Numbered from the stretch's first letter, positions 18,996 through 28,327 are shown. The stretch is DNA of 55,077 nt from Klenkia terrae (GCF_900491935.1 NZ_UEXK01000004.1:3085844-3140920), one strand, 5' to 3'. A program made the numbers and translations. The notes: generated from the letters alone by a model not told the origin.

Positions 18996-19940
18996 ATGGC
19001 CATCACCAGCATCGACACCGCGACGGTGGCCGCACCCGACCGGCTGGACTTCTGGCGCGAGGCGGTCTGCGACCAGTTCGTCACCCTCGACGTCCGGCCG
19101 CTGGAGGACGTGCCCAGCCGCGGACGGGCGACCGCCGCGCACGTCGGCGAGACGCTGGTCCGCCGGATCGAGGCCGGCCCGCACCGGTTCGCCCGCACCC
19201 AGTCGCTGGTCCGCCGGGCCGACGAGGAGTACCTGCAGATCGCCCTGGCCCGCCAGGGCAGCACCCTGGTCGCCCAGGACGGCCGGGAGGCGGTGATCGG
19301 TCCGGGTGACTTCGTGCTCTACGACAGCAGCCGGCCCTTCGTCTTCGAGACGAGCGGGTCCTTCGCCTACTCGGTGTGCCTGCACCCCAAGCGGTTGCTG
19401 CCGCTGTCGGCCGCGGAGATGCAGCAGGTCACCGCCGTCCGGTTCGACGGCCGGTACGGGATCGCCGCCACCGTGCCGCCGTTCCTCTCCGCGCTGCACC
19501 GGCTGGACGGCGACGAGCTGGCCGGCCCGGCCGCGGCGGCCATGACGCAGACCGTCGGCGACCTCATCGTCGCCCTGGTGCGCAGCGAGGCCCCGGCCGC
19601 CCGCAGCACCGACCTGCACCTGCACCGAGCCCAGCGGTTCGTCGAGGCCCACCTCGGCGAGGCCGACCTCAGCCCGCAGGACGTCGCCGACGCCTGCGCC
19701 ATCTCGCTGAGCTACCTGAACCGGATCTTCCGGGCCTCCGGGACGACGCCGGTGGAGCACCTGCGGGAGCAGCGCTTGCAGCGCTGCTGGCGCGCGCTGG
19801 TGGACCCCGCCGCCGCGGCGCTGCCGATCGGGGCGGGCGCGGCCCGGCACGGCCTGCCCGACCACGCGCACTTCTGCCGGGTGTTCCGCGCCCGGTTCGG
19901 CATGACCCCCAGCGCGCGGCGGGCCCAGCTCGGCGGCTGA
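18996..19940 (+). CDS. AraC family transcriptional regulator
   Basis: 314-residue regulator with an N-terminal AraC-binding-like domain (PF14525 type: RLDFWREAVCDQFVTLDVRP, GPGDFVLYDSSRPFVFE) and a C-terminal double helix-turn-helix. The HTH reads DVADACAISLSYLNRIFRASG followed by HGLPDHAHFCRVFRARFGMTPSA. Such proteins are activators that respond to aromatic or other small molecules. No catabolic gene is adjacent on its strand, and the convergent acyl-CoA synthetase starts 1.7 kb away. Two direct boxes upstream suggest autoregulation. Confidence 0.85.
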   Translation: MAITSIDTATVAAPDRLDFWREAVCDQFVTLDVRPLEDVPSRGRATAAHVGETLVRRIEAGPHRFARTQSLVRRADEEYLQIALARQGSTLVAQDGREAVIGPGDFVLYDSSRPFVFETSGSFAYSVCLHPKRLLPLSAAEMQQVTAVRFDGRYGIAATVPPFLSALHRLDGDELAGPAAAAMTQTVGDLIVALVRSEAPAARSTDLHLHRAQRFVEAHLGEADLSPQDVADACAISLSYLNRIFRASGTTPVEHLREQRLQRCWRALVDPAAAALPIGAGAARHGLPDHAHFCRVFRARFGMTPSARRAQLGG

Positions 19941-19952
19941 GCCCGCGGCGCG

Positions 19953-21644
19953 TCAGCCGCGCAGGTCGGGGAAGTCGGTGTCGCTGAACTCGGTCGCCCC
20001 GCCGTCGCCGGCCTCCTCGCGCTGGCGCAGCTCGACCCGGCGGATCTTGCCGGAGATGGTCTTGGGCAGCTCGTGGAACTCGACCTTGCGGACCCGCAGG
20101 AACGGGGCCAGGTTCGCCCGGGCGTGCGCCAGGATCGACCGGGCGGTCTCCGCGGTCGGCTCGTACCCGGCGGCCAGGGCGATGTAGGCCTTGGGGACGG
20201 CGGCCCGGACCGGGTCGGGGGCGGGGACGACGGCGGCCTCGGCGACGGCCGGGTGCTCGATCAGCACGCTCTCCAGCTCGAACGGGCTGATCTTGTAGTC
20301 GCTGGCCTTGAAGACGTCGTCGGTGCGCCCGACGTAGGTGATGTAGCCCTCGGCGTCCCGGGTCGCGACGTCCCCGGTGTGGTAATACCCGCCGGCCATG
20401 GCGTCGGCGTTGCGCACCGGGTCCCCGGCGTAGCCGGTCATCAGCGGCAGCGGTCGCGCCGACAGGTCCAGGCAGATCTCGCCCTCGTCGCCGACCTCGC
20501 CGGTGACCGGGTCGACGAGCACCACCGGGCAGCCCGGCAGCGGCCGCCCCATGGAGCCTGGCTTGACGGGGGAGCCGGGGGTGTTGCCGACGACGGCGGT
20601 CATCTCTGTCTGGCCGAACCCGTCCCGCAGCGTGAGCCCCCACGCCTTCTCGACCTGGGAGATGACCTCGGGGTTGAGCGGTTCGCCGGCCGCGATGACC
20701 TCGCGCAGCGCGCCCGGGCCGCCGGACAGGTCGGCCTGGATGAGCATCCGCCACACCGTGGGCGGGGCGCAGAACGTGGTGACCCCGGCCGAGCGGATCC
20801 GGTCGAGCAGGGCCGGGGCGTCGAAGCGCGCGTAGTTGTAGAGGTAGATCGTGGCGCCGGTGATCCACGGGGCGAAGAAGCACGACCAGGCGTGCTTGGC
20901 CCACCCGGGCGAGCTGATGTTCAGGTGCACGTCGCCGGGCTGCAGGCCCAGCCAGTACACCGTGGACAGGTGGCCCAGGGGGTAGCTGACCTGGGTGTGC
21001 TCGACCAGCTTGGGCCGCGACGTCGTCCCGGAGGTGAAGTACAGCAGCAGCGGGTCACCCGGCGCGGTCCCCGGGTGCTCGACGGGGGCGTCGTCCACCT
21101 CGTCGGCGGCGGCGTAGGGCAGCCAGCCCTCGACCGGGTCGCCGACGGCGATGCAGGTGTAGTCCCCGGGCACGTCGGCGAACTTGGGCGTGTCCGCGGC
21201 GTTGGCGACCACGTGGGCCGCGCCGCCGCGCTCGATCCGGTCGACCAGGTCGGCCGGGCCCAGCGCGGTGGTCGTGGGCATGATGACCGCGCCGAGCTTC
21301 ATCACCGCCAGCATCGACTCCCACAGCTGGACCTGGTTGCCCAGCATCAGCACGACCCGGTCGCCCCGGCCGACCCCGACCGAGGACAGCCAGCGGGCCA
21401 CCTGGTCCGACCGGCGGACCACCTCGGCGAAGGTGTACCTCGCCTCGCTGCCGTCGGCCTCGGCGATCCACAGCGCAGTGCCCTGGTCGTCGCGGGCGTA
21501 GGCGTCGAACCAGTCGTGCGCCCAGTTGAACCGGTCGCCCAGGTCGGGCCAGGCGAACTCGGCGACCGCGCGCGCGTGCTCACCCCGCAGCGCCAGCAGC
21601 TGGTCCCGGGCGGCGCGGTAGGCGTCGGTGGCCGTGGTCGTCAT
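19953..21644 (-). CDS. AMP-dependent acyl-CoA synthetase
   Basis: Adenylate-forming ligase converting a carboxylic acid, ATP and CoA to acyl-CoA, of the medium-chain/acetate-like group. The phosphate loop is YFTSGTTSRPK. DGFGQTEMT and YHTGDVATRDAEGYITYVGRTDD are conserved adenylate-binding motifs. The catalytic Lys is in the C-terminal TISGKIRR. 563 residues; the ATG has GGAGGAG upstream. It precedes nothing obvious in an operon; the ferredoxin reductase gene upstream is 51 bases away on the same strand, so it may be the last gene of that operon. Confidence 0.88.
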   Translation of the reverse strand: MTTTATDAYRAARDQLLALRGEHARAVAEFAWPDLGDRFNWAHDWFDAYARDDQGTALWIAEADGSEARYTFAEVVRRSDQVARWLSSVGVGRGDRVVLMLGNQVQLWESMLAVMKLGAVIMPTTTALGPADLVDRIERGGAAHVVANAADTPKFADVPGDYTCIAVGDPVEGWLPYAAADEVDDAPVEHPGTAPGDPLLLYFTSGTTSRPKLVEHTQVSYPLGHLSTVYWLGLQPGDVHLNISSPGWAKHAWSCFFAPWITGATIYLYNYARFDAPALLDRIRSAGVTTFCAPPTVWRMLIQADLSGGPGALREVIAAGEPLNPEVISQVEKAWGLTLRDGFGQTEMTAVVGNTPGSPVKPGSMGRPLPGCPVVLVDPVTGEVGDEGEICLDLSARPLPLMTGYAGDPVRNADAMAGGYYHTGDVATRDAEGYITYVGRTDDVFKASDYKISPFELESVLIEHPAVAEAAVVPAPDPVRAAVPKAYIALAAGYEPTAETARSILAHARANLAPFLRVRKVEFHELPKTISGKIRRVELRQREEAGDGGATEFSDTDFPDLRG

Positions 21645-21695
21645 GCAGCTCCTCCTCGATGAGGTGCGTGGGTCAGGGGGCCATCGTGCACCGGG

Positions 21696-22670
21696 TCAGG
21701 CGGAGTCGCTGGAGTGCCCCGGGACGACGGCCAGGTCCGGGCGGACCAGCGGGGCCAGGTTGTTCACGGCCAGGGCGGCCTCGCCGAACCCGACGGAGAT
21801 CAGCCGCACCTTGCCGGGGAAGTCGGTGATGTCCCCGGCGGCGAACACCCGGGCGCGGTTGGTGCGCATCGACCGGTCGACCGGGATGTGCCGGCCGGTC
21901 AGCTCGATGCCCCAGCCGGCCAGCGCCTTCAGGTCGGCCTGGAAGCCGAGCGCGGCGACCACCTCGTCCACCGCGACGGTCAGCCCGCCGGCCGGGCCGA
22001 GCAGGTCCACCTCGGCGACGGTGTCCCCGCCCCGGACGGCGGACACCTCGAACGGCGTCAGCAGCCGGACCGACGACGCCCGCAGCTGGGCGACGCTGTG
22101 CTCGTGCGCCCGGAAGGCGTCCCGCCGGTGGGCCACGGTCACGCTGGCGGCCAGCGGCTCCAGCACCAGCGCCCAGTCGACGGCGGAGTCCCCGCCGCCG
22201 ACGACCAGCACGTGCTTGCCCGCCAGGTCCGCGGGCCGGGGCACGGTGTACCGCAGCCCGCGGCCCTCGAACTCCCCGCCGGCCGGCAGCGGTCGGGGCC
22301 GGAACCCGCCCATGCCGCCGGTGATCAGCATCGCCCGGGCCCGCACCTCGGCGCCCCGGTCGGTGCGCACCGTGACGCCGTCCGCGTCCTCCTCCAGCTC
22401 CAGCGCGCGGTGGCCCAGGAGGTAGGTCGGCTCGGCCAGCGCGGCCTGGGCGACCAGGTCGTCGACCAGGTCCTGGGCGCGCACCCGGGGGAAGCCGGCG
22501 ACGTCGAACACCGGCTTCTCCGGGTACAGCGCGGTCATCTGGCCACCGGGCTGGGCCAGGGCGTCGACCACCACGACCGACATGCCGCGGAAGCCCGCGT
22601 AGTAGGTGGCGTACAGCCCGGCCGGACCCGCGCCGACCACCACCAGGTCCGCGGTGAGGACCTCGCTCAC
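21696..22670 (-). CDS. ferredoxin--NADP+ reductase, thioredoxin reductase-like
   Basis: FAD/NAD(P) two-domain reductase of the TrxR-like FNR type. VVVGAGPAGLYATYYAGFRG is the FAD motif, VLVVGGGDSAVDWALVL the NADPH motif, and VFAAGDITDFPGKVRLISVGFGEAALAVNN the C-terminal FAD motif. There is no CxxC redox pair between the motifs, so it is not a disulfide reductase. 324 residues from a GTG that overlaps the ferredoxin stop by 4 bases. It probably reduces the adjacent 7Fe ferredoxin with NADPH, or the reverse. Confidence 0.88.
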   Translation of the reverse strand: MSEVLTADLVVVGAGPAGLYATYYAGFRGMSVVVVDALAQPGGQMTALYPEKPVFDVAGFPRVRAQDLVDDLVAQAALAEPTYLLGHRALELEEDADGVTVRTDRGAEVRARAMLITGGMGGFRPRPLPAGGEFEGRGLRYTVPRPADLAGKHVLVVGGGDSAVDWALVLEPLAASVTVAHRRDAFRAHEHSVAQLRASSVRLLTPFEVSAVRGGDTVAEVDLLGPAGGLTVAVDEVVAALGFQADLKALAGWGIELTGRHIPVDRSMRTNRARVFAAGDITDFPGKVRLISVGFGEAALAVNNLAPLVRPDLAVVPGHSSDSA

Positions 22671-22978
22671 GCCGGCTTCCGCTGCGACACGACCGGGTGG
22701 TCGGCGTCGGTGGCGTCGTCCCCGGCGCCCCCGGAGAGCCCGTGCTCGGCGACGAACTCGGCGTTGACGGCCACGAAGAGCTCCAGCTCCGGGGGCATCT
22801 TGTACTCCCAGTGGATCGCGTCGCTCGGGCACGCCGGCAGGCACTTGCCGCAGTCCACGCACTCGTCGGGGTGGATGTAGGCCATCCGGGCGCCGGGGTA
22901 GATGCAGTCGACCGGGCACTCCTCCACGCAGGACCGGTCCAGCACGTCGACGCAGGCGTCGGTGATCACGTAGCTCAT
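22667..22978 (-). CDS. fdxA: 7Fe ferredoxin (3Fe-4S/4Fe-4S), FdxA-like
   Basis: 103-residue electron carrier. Cys9, Cys17 and Cys50 are placed to hold the 3Fe-4S cluster, and Cys21, Cys40, Cys43 and Cys46 the 4Fe-4S cluster; Cys25 is additional. The sequence after the clusters (IHWEYKMPPELELFVAVNAEF) is typical of actinobacterial FdxA. It overlaps by 4 bases both the molybdoenzyme gene upstream and the reductase downstream, so the three are made together and likely form one electron chain. Confidence 0.9.
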   Translation of the reverse strand: MSYVITDACVDVLDRSCVEECPVDCIYPGARMAYIHPDECVDCGKCLPACPSDAIHWEYKMPPELELFVAVNAEFVAEHGLSGGAGDDATDADHPVVSQRKPA

Positions 22979-25135
22979 GCGATCTCGACCTCCACCAGGG
23001 TGTCGGAGAACGTGGGCGCGTTGCCCAGGTCGGCGAACGCCGTCGGGTTCACCGCGGCCAGCGTCGCGCCGGCCCGGGAGTGCTTGCGCCACGAGCCCAT
23101 CGCGCTGACCACCACCCCGGGCAGCAGGGTGGCGTCGAGCTTGGCGACCAGGGTGAACCGGCCGCGGTCGTTGAACACCTGCACCTGGGCGCCCTCGGTG
23201 ATGCCGCGGGCCGCCGCGTCGTCGGGGTGCAGGACGAGCGTGGCCTCCTTCTGCACCCTCCGGTGGAACTCGTGGTTGCCGAAGCTGGAGTTCAGGTAGG
23301 CGTGCGACTTCGGGGTCAGCAGGTTGAGCGGGTACCGGCCGGCCAGCGACGGGTCGCCGGCGGCGTTCTCCCGCGGCGGGATGTAGTGCGGCAACGGGTC
23401 GACCGGTTGCCCGGGCTGGTGGTCGTTCGAGCCCTGCCGGAACAGCGGGACGACGAAGTTCCCGCCGGCCGCGGCCGAGGCGACGAACTCGACCTTGCCC
23501 GACCCGGTCGGGAAGCCGCCCTGCGCGTGCGGGGCGTACTCGTCGGGCGAGGGCACGGCCAGCCGCTGCCAGCCCTTCTCCTGCAGCGACTCCACGGTGA
23601 TGCCGGCCATGTTCGGGTGCGACCAGTCGAAGGCCTCGGCGACCATCTCGGCGTCCGTGCGCCGGAAGACCGGCTCGTCGAAGCCCATCGCCGCGGCCAG
23701 CCGGCGGAACATCTCGGTGTTGGGCACCGCCTCGCCCAGCGGGTCGATGGACCGGTGGTTGTAGGTCACGAACAGGTGGCCCCAGCTGAACATGATGTCG
23801 TCCTGCTCGAGCTGGGTGGTCGCGGGCAGCACGATGTCGGCGTAGTCCGCGGTGTCGGTCATGAACTGCTCGCTGACCACGGTGAACAGGTCCTCGCGCT
23901 GCAGCCCGGCGACCAGCTTGTCCTGGTCGGGGCAGACCACGACCGGGTTGGAGTTGTAGACGAACAGGGCCTTGAGCGGTAGCCCGTCCAGCTCGCCGGC
24001 CAGGGCCGAGCCCAACCGGTACTGGTTGATCACCCGGGTGCCCGGGGTGAGCATCTCCGGGTGCATGAACGCACCCCAGTTGACCGGGAAGGCCCACAGC
24101 GGCAGCTGCAGGATGCCGCCGCCGGGCTTGCGCCACGCGCCGACCAGCCCGGGCAGGCAGGACAGCGCCCGGACCGCCTGGCCACCGCCGGCGTGCCGCT
24201 CGACGGCGACGCCGATCCGGATGACCGAGGGCTGGGCGGTGGCGTACTCCCGGGCCAGGGTGCGGATGGTCTCGGCGGGGACGCCGGTCTCCGCCTCGGC
24301 CCACTCCGGGGTGTACTGCTCGACCCGCTCGGCGAACTCGGGGTAGCCGACGGTGAACTGCTCGACGTAGTCGTCGTCGGTCAGCCCCTCGGCGATGATC
24401 ACGTGCGCCATCGCCAGGGCCAGCGCGCCGTCGGTGCCCGGGCGCAGCGCGATGTGCTGGTCGGCGGCGGCGGCCGTCCGGGTCCGCACCGGGTCGACCA
24501 CGACGACCTTGGCGCCGCGCTTGCGGGCCTCGGCGATGTATGGCCACAGGTGCAGGTTGGTGCTCTGCACGTTGCAGGCCCAGATGAGGATGAACCGGGA
24601 GTGCACCAGGCTCTCCGGGTCCACCCCCGGCGGTGTCGCCGATGGTCATCGCGTAGGCGGTGCACGAGCCGGAGTCGCAGTAGGTCCGCTCGGCGACCGT
24701 GGCACCCAGCTTCGCGAAGAACGGGTCGCCCACGTTCAGGCCGTTGAGGATGCCCTGGGTGCCCAGGTAGCTGACCGGCATGACCGACTCGGGACCGAAC
24801 TCCTCGACGGTGGCCCGCAGCCGGGTGGCGATCTCGCCGATCGCGGCGTCCCAGCTGATCCGCTCGAACTGCCCGCTGCCCTTGGGGCCGGTGCGGCGCA
24901 TCGGGAACAGCACCCGGCCGGGGTCGTACACCCGGTCCAGGTAGTTGTTGACCTTCACGCACAGGCCGCCCGCGGTGTACGGGTGGTCGGGGTCGCCGGC
25001 CACCTGGACGGCGACGCCGTCGGTGACGGTCACGAGCATCGCGCAGGTGTCCGGGCAGTCGTGCGGGCAGGCGCCGCGGACGACGGTGGTCTGCTGCGGC
25101 GTGGCGGTGCTGGGTTCCGGCGGCGCGAGCGTCAC
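22975..25135 (-). pseudogene. molybdopterin oxidoreductase, interrupted by a 1-base frameshift
   Basis: Mo/W-bisPGD oxidoreductase of the DMSO reductase superfamily, about 719 residues if read through. The N-terminal part starts from the GTG at 25135 (GGAGG upstream). It has the Fe-S domain with Cys23, Cys27, Cys31 and the later GGLCVKVN, then reads to YAMTIGDTAG. The C-terminal part continues in another frame from VDPESLVHSRFILIWACN to VEVEIA. The shift falls in a run of five C at 24624-24628 (five G in the gene); four would restore the frame. Everything else is intact, so this is either a recent lesion or a sequence error. Partners: ferredoxin and reductase immediately downstream. Substrate unknown; no signal peptide, so cytoplasmic. 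Confidence 0.85.
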
Positions 25136-25220
25136 GGGGGCCTCCGAGGGAGCGGTCGGGGTGTCCTCCCCACCCTCGCCCGGCAGCCCCCTCCGGTCTT
25201 GGCTCAGCTGACCCGGACGT

Positions 25221-25236
25221 TGTCCCTGCGGGGACA
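25221..25236 (-). terminator. short hairpin after photolyase gene
   Basis: TGTCCC-TGCG-GGGACA, a 6-base stem with a 4-base loop, 17 bases after the photolyase stop. It would shield the molybdoenzyme operon from read-through. No T-run. Confidence 0.45.
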
Positions 25237-25253
25237 GCCCCGCCGGACCCGGC

Positions 25254-26609
25254 TCAGCGGCCCTTGGCCGCCTGGTAGCGGTCGAGGGCGACCTGCCGCT
25301 CGTGCGCGTGGTCCACGATCGGCTCCGGGTACCCGTCGGGGACGCCGCCGGGCGCCGTCCAGGGCTCGTGGACGTGCTTGGCGTCCAGGTCGCGCAGCTC
25401 GGGCACCCAGCGCTTGACGTAGCCGCCGTCCGGGTCGAACTTCTTGCCCTGGGTCGTCGGGTTGAACACCCGGTAGTAGGGCGAGGCGTCGGTGCCGGTG
25501 CCGGCCACCCACTGCCAGCCGTGGTTGTTGCTGGCCAGGTCGCCGTCGACCAGGTGCTGCATGAAGTACCGGGCGCCGGTGGTCCACTCCTGGTGCAGGT
25601 CCTTGACCAGGAAGCTGCCCACGATCATCCGCAGCCGGTTGTGCATCCAGCCCTGGGCCAGCAGCTGGCGCATGCCGGCGTCCACGATCGGGAAGCCGGT
25701 GCGGCCCTGGGCCCAGGCCTCGAAGTCCTCCTCGGCGCCCTGCCCGGTGGAGTAGGTGATGCCCTGCAGCTCGGGGTTGTAGTACTCCCGGGCGGTCTCG
25801 GGCCGGTGCCAGAGCACGTCGGCGTAGAACTCCCGCCAGCACAGCTCGGAGACGTAGGTGTCCACGCCGGGGCCGGTCAGCCCGGACCGGGCGATGTCGT
25901 GCAGCAGGGTGCGCGGGTGCACGGTGCCCAGGTGCAGGTGCGCGGACATCCGGCTGGTGGCGTCCAGGTCAGGGCGGTCGCGCTGGCCGTCGTAGTCCAC
26001 CAGGCGCTCGTCCCGGAACTCCCGCCAGCGCTTGCCGGCGGCGGTCTCGCCGGGCTCGAGCACCTCGGTGCCGCCGAGGTCGGGGGCCTCGGGCAGGTCC
26101 TCGGAGTCCGCGCGGGCCCAGCCGACCGAGCGCGGGCGGGGGGCCGGGTCGGGCCAGCCGTGGTCGAGCCAGCGGCGCTTGAACGGGGTGAAGACCTTCA
26201 GCGGGTCGCCGTCGTCCTTGGTGATCGTGCCCGGGGCGATGGCGTAGGCCGACCCGGTGCGGACCAGGTCGACGTCGCCCAGGGCCTTCTCCACCGCGGC
26301 GTCGCGGCGTCGTCCGTAGGGCCCGGTGTCCCCGGCGACGTGCACCGAGGCGGCGTCGACCTCCCGGGCCAGCGCGGGGACGACGTCCTGCGGCGTGCCG
26401 TGCCGGATCACCAGCCGGCCGTCGGTGGCCTCGTGCAGGTCGGCCAGGCAGCCGGCCAGGAAGTGCTTGCGCGGGTCACCGGAGACCTCCCACAGCGCCG
26501 GGTCGACGACGAACAGCGGCAGCACGTCGCCGGCGTCGCGCGCGGCCAGCAGCGCCGGGTTGTCGGCCAGGCGGAGGTCGCGGCGGAACCAGTGGATGGC
26601 GGTCGGCAC
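25254..26609 (-). CDS. phrB: deoxyribodipyrimidine photo-lyase
   Basis: Light-driven repair of cyclobutane pyrimidine dimers, with FAD and an antenna chromophore. The N-terminal photolyase domain is IHWFRRDLRLADNPAL. FAD-binding signatures are LCWREFYADVLWH, the WMHNRLRMIVGSFLVKDL core, and DLASNNHGWQWVAGTGTDASPYYRVFNP, diagnostic of class I CPD photolyase. 451 residues from the GTG at 26609; an in-frame GTG at 26633 would add eight. Neither has a good ribosome site. Confidence 0.9.
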   Translation of the reverse strand: MPTAIHWFRRDLRLADNPALLAARDAGDVLPLFVVDPALWEVSGDPRKHFLAGCLADLHEATDGRLVIRHGTPQDVVPALAREVDAASVHVAGDTGPYGRRRDAAVEKALGDVDLVRTGSAYAIAPGTITKDDGDPLKVFTPFKRRWLDHGWPDPAPRPRSVGWARADSEDLPEAPDLGGTEVLEPGETAAGKRWREFRDERLVDYDGQRDRPDLDATSRMSAHLHLGTVHPRTLLHDIARSGLTGPGVDTYVSELCWREFYADVLWHRPETAREYYNPELQGITYSTGQGAEEDFEAWAQGRTGFPIVDAGMRQLLAQGWMHNRLRMIVGSFLVKDLHQEWTTGARYFMQHLVDGDLASNNHGWQWVAGTGTDASPYYRVFNPTTQGKKFDPDGGYVKRWVPELRDLDAKHVHEPWTAPGGVPDGYPEPIVDHAHERQVALDRYQAAKGR

Positions 26610-26633
26610 ACCCGACCGTAACGGAAAGGACAC

Positions 26634-26678
26634 GCCTGCACCCCGCCACGAGCAAGCTCGCGACGGGCCCCTGCAGGC
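26634..26678 (-). terminator. hairpin between acetyltransferase and photolyase
   Basis: GCCTGCA (26634-26640) pairs with TGCAGGC (26672-26678). Inside it, CCCGCCACGAGC pairs with GCTCGCGACGGG with small mismatches, around an AA loop at 26654-26655. It lies after the stop of the acetyltransferase. Confidence 0.65.
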
Positions 26679-26690
26679 GGCCTGGGCGGG

Positions 26691-27008
26691 CTAGAGGCCG
26701 AAGTGGGGGCGCTCGTCCGGGGCGACCAGGTCGACGTCCTCGGGGTGCGTCTGCAGGTAGTGCCGCACGAAGGAGCAGTAGGGGAGCACGGTGAGGTGCC
26801 GCTCGCGGGCGGCGGCCAGGACGGCGGCGACCAGCACGGTGCCGATGCCCCGCCCGGCGACCGCGGGGGAGACCTCGGTGTGCGGGAGGGTCATGACGTC
26901 GCCCTCGACGTGGTAGCTGGCCATGCCGACGACCTGGCCGTCGACCATCACCTCGAAGCGCCCGCGCATGGGGGCGTCCTCGACGTGCACCTGCTGCGTG
27001 CTGCTCAT
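26691..27008 (-). CDS. GNAT-related acetyltransferase, YjdJ/Gcn5-CG type
   Basis: Minimal 105-residue GNAT-fold protein of the PF14542 type (similar to human GTLF3b/yeast small N-acetyltransferase-like proteins). It has MTLPHTEVSPAVAGRGIGTVLVAAVLAAARERHLTVLPYCSFV (in pieces): the G-R-G-I-G acetyl-CoA loop followed by the conserved P-x-C near the end of the fold. The ATG has GGAGGTGG upstream. Substrate unknown. Confidence 0.8.
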   Translation of the reverse strand: MSSTQQVHVEDAPMRGRFEVMVDGQVVGMASYHVEGDVMTLPHTEVSPAVAGRGIGTVLVAAVLAAARERHLTVLPYCSFVRHYLQTHPEDVDLVAPDERPHFGL

Positions 27009-27169
27009 GCTGCTGGTTCCACCTCCTGCCCGGCGTCGGTGCCGGGACCTGGTGCCGGGTGACCACCCGACTCCGGACAGACACGGTAACCGTTCCGCAT
27101 CGGTTCCGCCTTGCCCTCTCCGACGATCTTCCCCGTCCGGGTGTTCCCGGCCCGCAGCGACGCGCCCGC

Positions 27170-27175
27170 TAACCT
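27170..27175 (+). promoter_or_regulatory. predicted -10 box of tRNA-Arg
   Basis: TAACCT, 15 bases before the mature 5' end of the tRNA. I see no strong -35 at the expected distance. Confidence 0.45.
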
Positions 27176-27190
27176 CGGGACCGCACCCGG

Positions 27191-27263
27191 GCCCCCGTAG
27201 CTCAGGGGATAGAGCATCGGTTTCCTAAACCGTGTGCCGCAGGTTCGAATCCTGCCGGGGGCA
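27191..27263 (+). tRNA. tRNA-Arg (anticodon CCT)
   Basis: A 73-base cloverleaf. Acceptor GCCCCCG pairs with CGGGGGC; D-arm GCTC...GAGC; anticodon loop TTCCTAA with anticodon CCT (reads AGG); T-arm GCAGG-TTCGAAT-CCTGC; discriminator A. The first anticodon-stem pair is a T-T mismatch. The 3' CCA is not encoded. AGG is a rare codon in this genome, so this is a low-demand tRNA. No integrase follows, so it is not visibly used as an attachment site here. Confidence 0.95.
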
Positions 27264-27329
27264 CACCGTCGCCGTGAGGGACTCGTCTCCTCCGGTTTGC
27301 GCAGGTCACGGCGGAGGCATCCACCACTG

Positions 27330-28310
27330 GTGACTCGTTGTCTGGTGACAGGTTCCTCCGGCTACATCGGGTCCCGGCTCGTGGTGCAGCTCGACCGCGC
27401 CGGCCACGAGGTGGTGGCCACCGCCCGCGACGTCGCGAAGCTGGCCGACCTGGACTGGTCCGACGACGTGGCCGAGGTGGCGCTGGACGTCTCGGACGCC
27501 GGGTCCTGCCGGCAGGCGTTCGCCGAGGCGGGGGACGTGGAGGTCGCCTACTTCCTGGTGCACTCCATCGGCGAGGGCGACTTCGCCGCCCAGGACCTGG
27601 ACAGCGCCCGGCAGTTCGCGTCGGCCGCCCGGGACGCCGGGGTGTCCCGGATCGTCTACCTGGGTGGGTTCGTGCCCCAGCAGGAGGAGCTCTCCGAGCA
27701 CCTGGAGAGCCGCGCCGACGTCGGCGACGCCCTCGGGGAGGCCGGGGTCGAGCTGGTGTGGCTGCGCGCGGCGGTCGTGCTCGGCGGTGGGTCGACGTCC
27801 TACGAGCTGGTCCGGCACATCGCCGACCGGGTGCCGGTCATCCCCCTGCCGACCTGGATGCAGCACCCGGTGTCCCCGATCGCGGTCACCGACGTCCTGC
27901 ACTACCTGGTCGCCGCCGCCGACCGCGACCTCCTCCCGGCGGGGGCCTACGAGGTCTCCAACGGCGAGCAGCCCACGTACGCCGACTTGATCAAGGCCTA
28001 CGCCGCCGAGGCGGGGCTGCGCCGGCTGTGGGTGCCCTTCCCGCCGGTGCCGCCGAAGCTGGTCGCCACGATCGCGTCGTGGCTGACGCCGCTGCCGCAC
28101 GAGCTCGCCGCGGACCTGATCATGAGCCTGCCCAACAGCATGGGGTCCACCGACCACCGCATCCGCGGCATCGTGCCCGACCCCGAGGGCGGGCTGGTCA
28201 GCTCCCGGGAGGCGCTGCGCCGCGCGCACCAGGGCAGCCGGACCGCCGGGGTGGGCAACAGCGCGGACCCCACCCACCGGGTGCGCTCGGACCCCGACTG
28301 GTCCGCCTGA
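27330..28310 (+). CDS. NAD(P)-binding NmrA/atypical SDR family protein
   Basis: 326-residue Rossmann protein of the atypical SDR (NmrA/YtfG-like) group. The nucleotide motif is LVTGSSGYIGSRLVVQL at residues 5-21, then VAYFLVHSIGEGDF, IVYLGGFVPQQ and VWLRAAVVLGGGSTSYEL. The catalytic Tyr/Lys of classical SDRs is not evident, so it may be a sensor or a reductase of an unusual substrate. The GTG at 27330 has GGCGGAGGC upstream. It starts 66 bases after tRNA-Arg. Confidence 0.8.
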   Translation: MTRCLVTGSSGYIGSRLVVQLDRAGHEVVATARDVAKLADLDWSDDVAEVALDVSDAGSCRQAFAEAGDVEVAYFLVHSIGEGDFAAQDLDSARQFASAARDAGVSRIVYLGGFVPQQEELSEHLESRADVGDALGEAGVELVWLRAAVVLGGGSTSYELVRHIADRVPVIPLPTWMQHPVSPIAVTDVLHYLVAAADRDLLPAGAYEVSNGEQPTYADLIKAYAAEAGLRRLWVPFPPVPPKLVATIASWLTPLPHELAADLIMSLPNSMGSTDHRIRGIVPDPEGGLVSSREALRRAHQGSRTAGVGNSADPTHRVRSDPDWSA

Positions 28311-28327
28311 ACCCATGACCGACTGAG

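Noticed and set aside
22979-24600. Continuation of the molybdoenzyme N-terminal frame past the frameshift
   Set aside because: The translation turns Arg/Pro/Gly-rich with no family motif, while the other frame carries the conserved C-terminal part.
27191-28310. tRNA-Arg as an integration site
   Set aside because: No integrase, no direct repeat of the tRNA 3' end found downstream, and the next gene is an ordinary NmrA-like protein.
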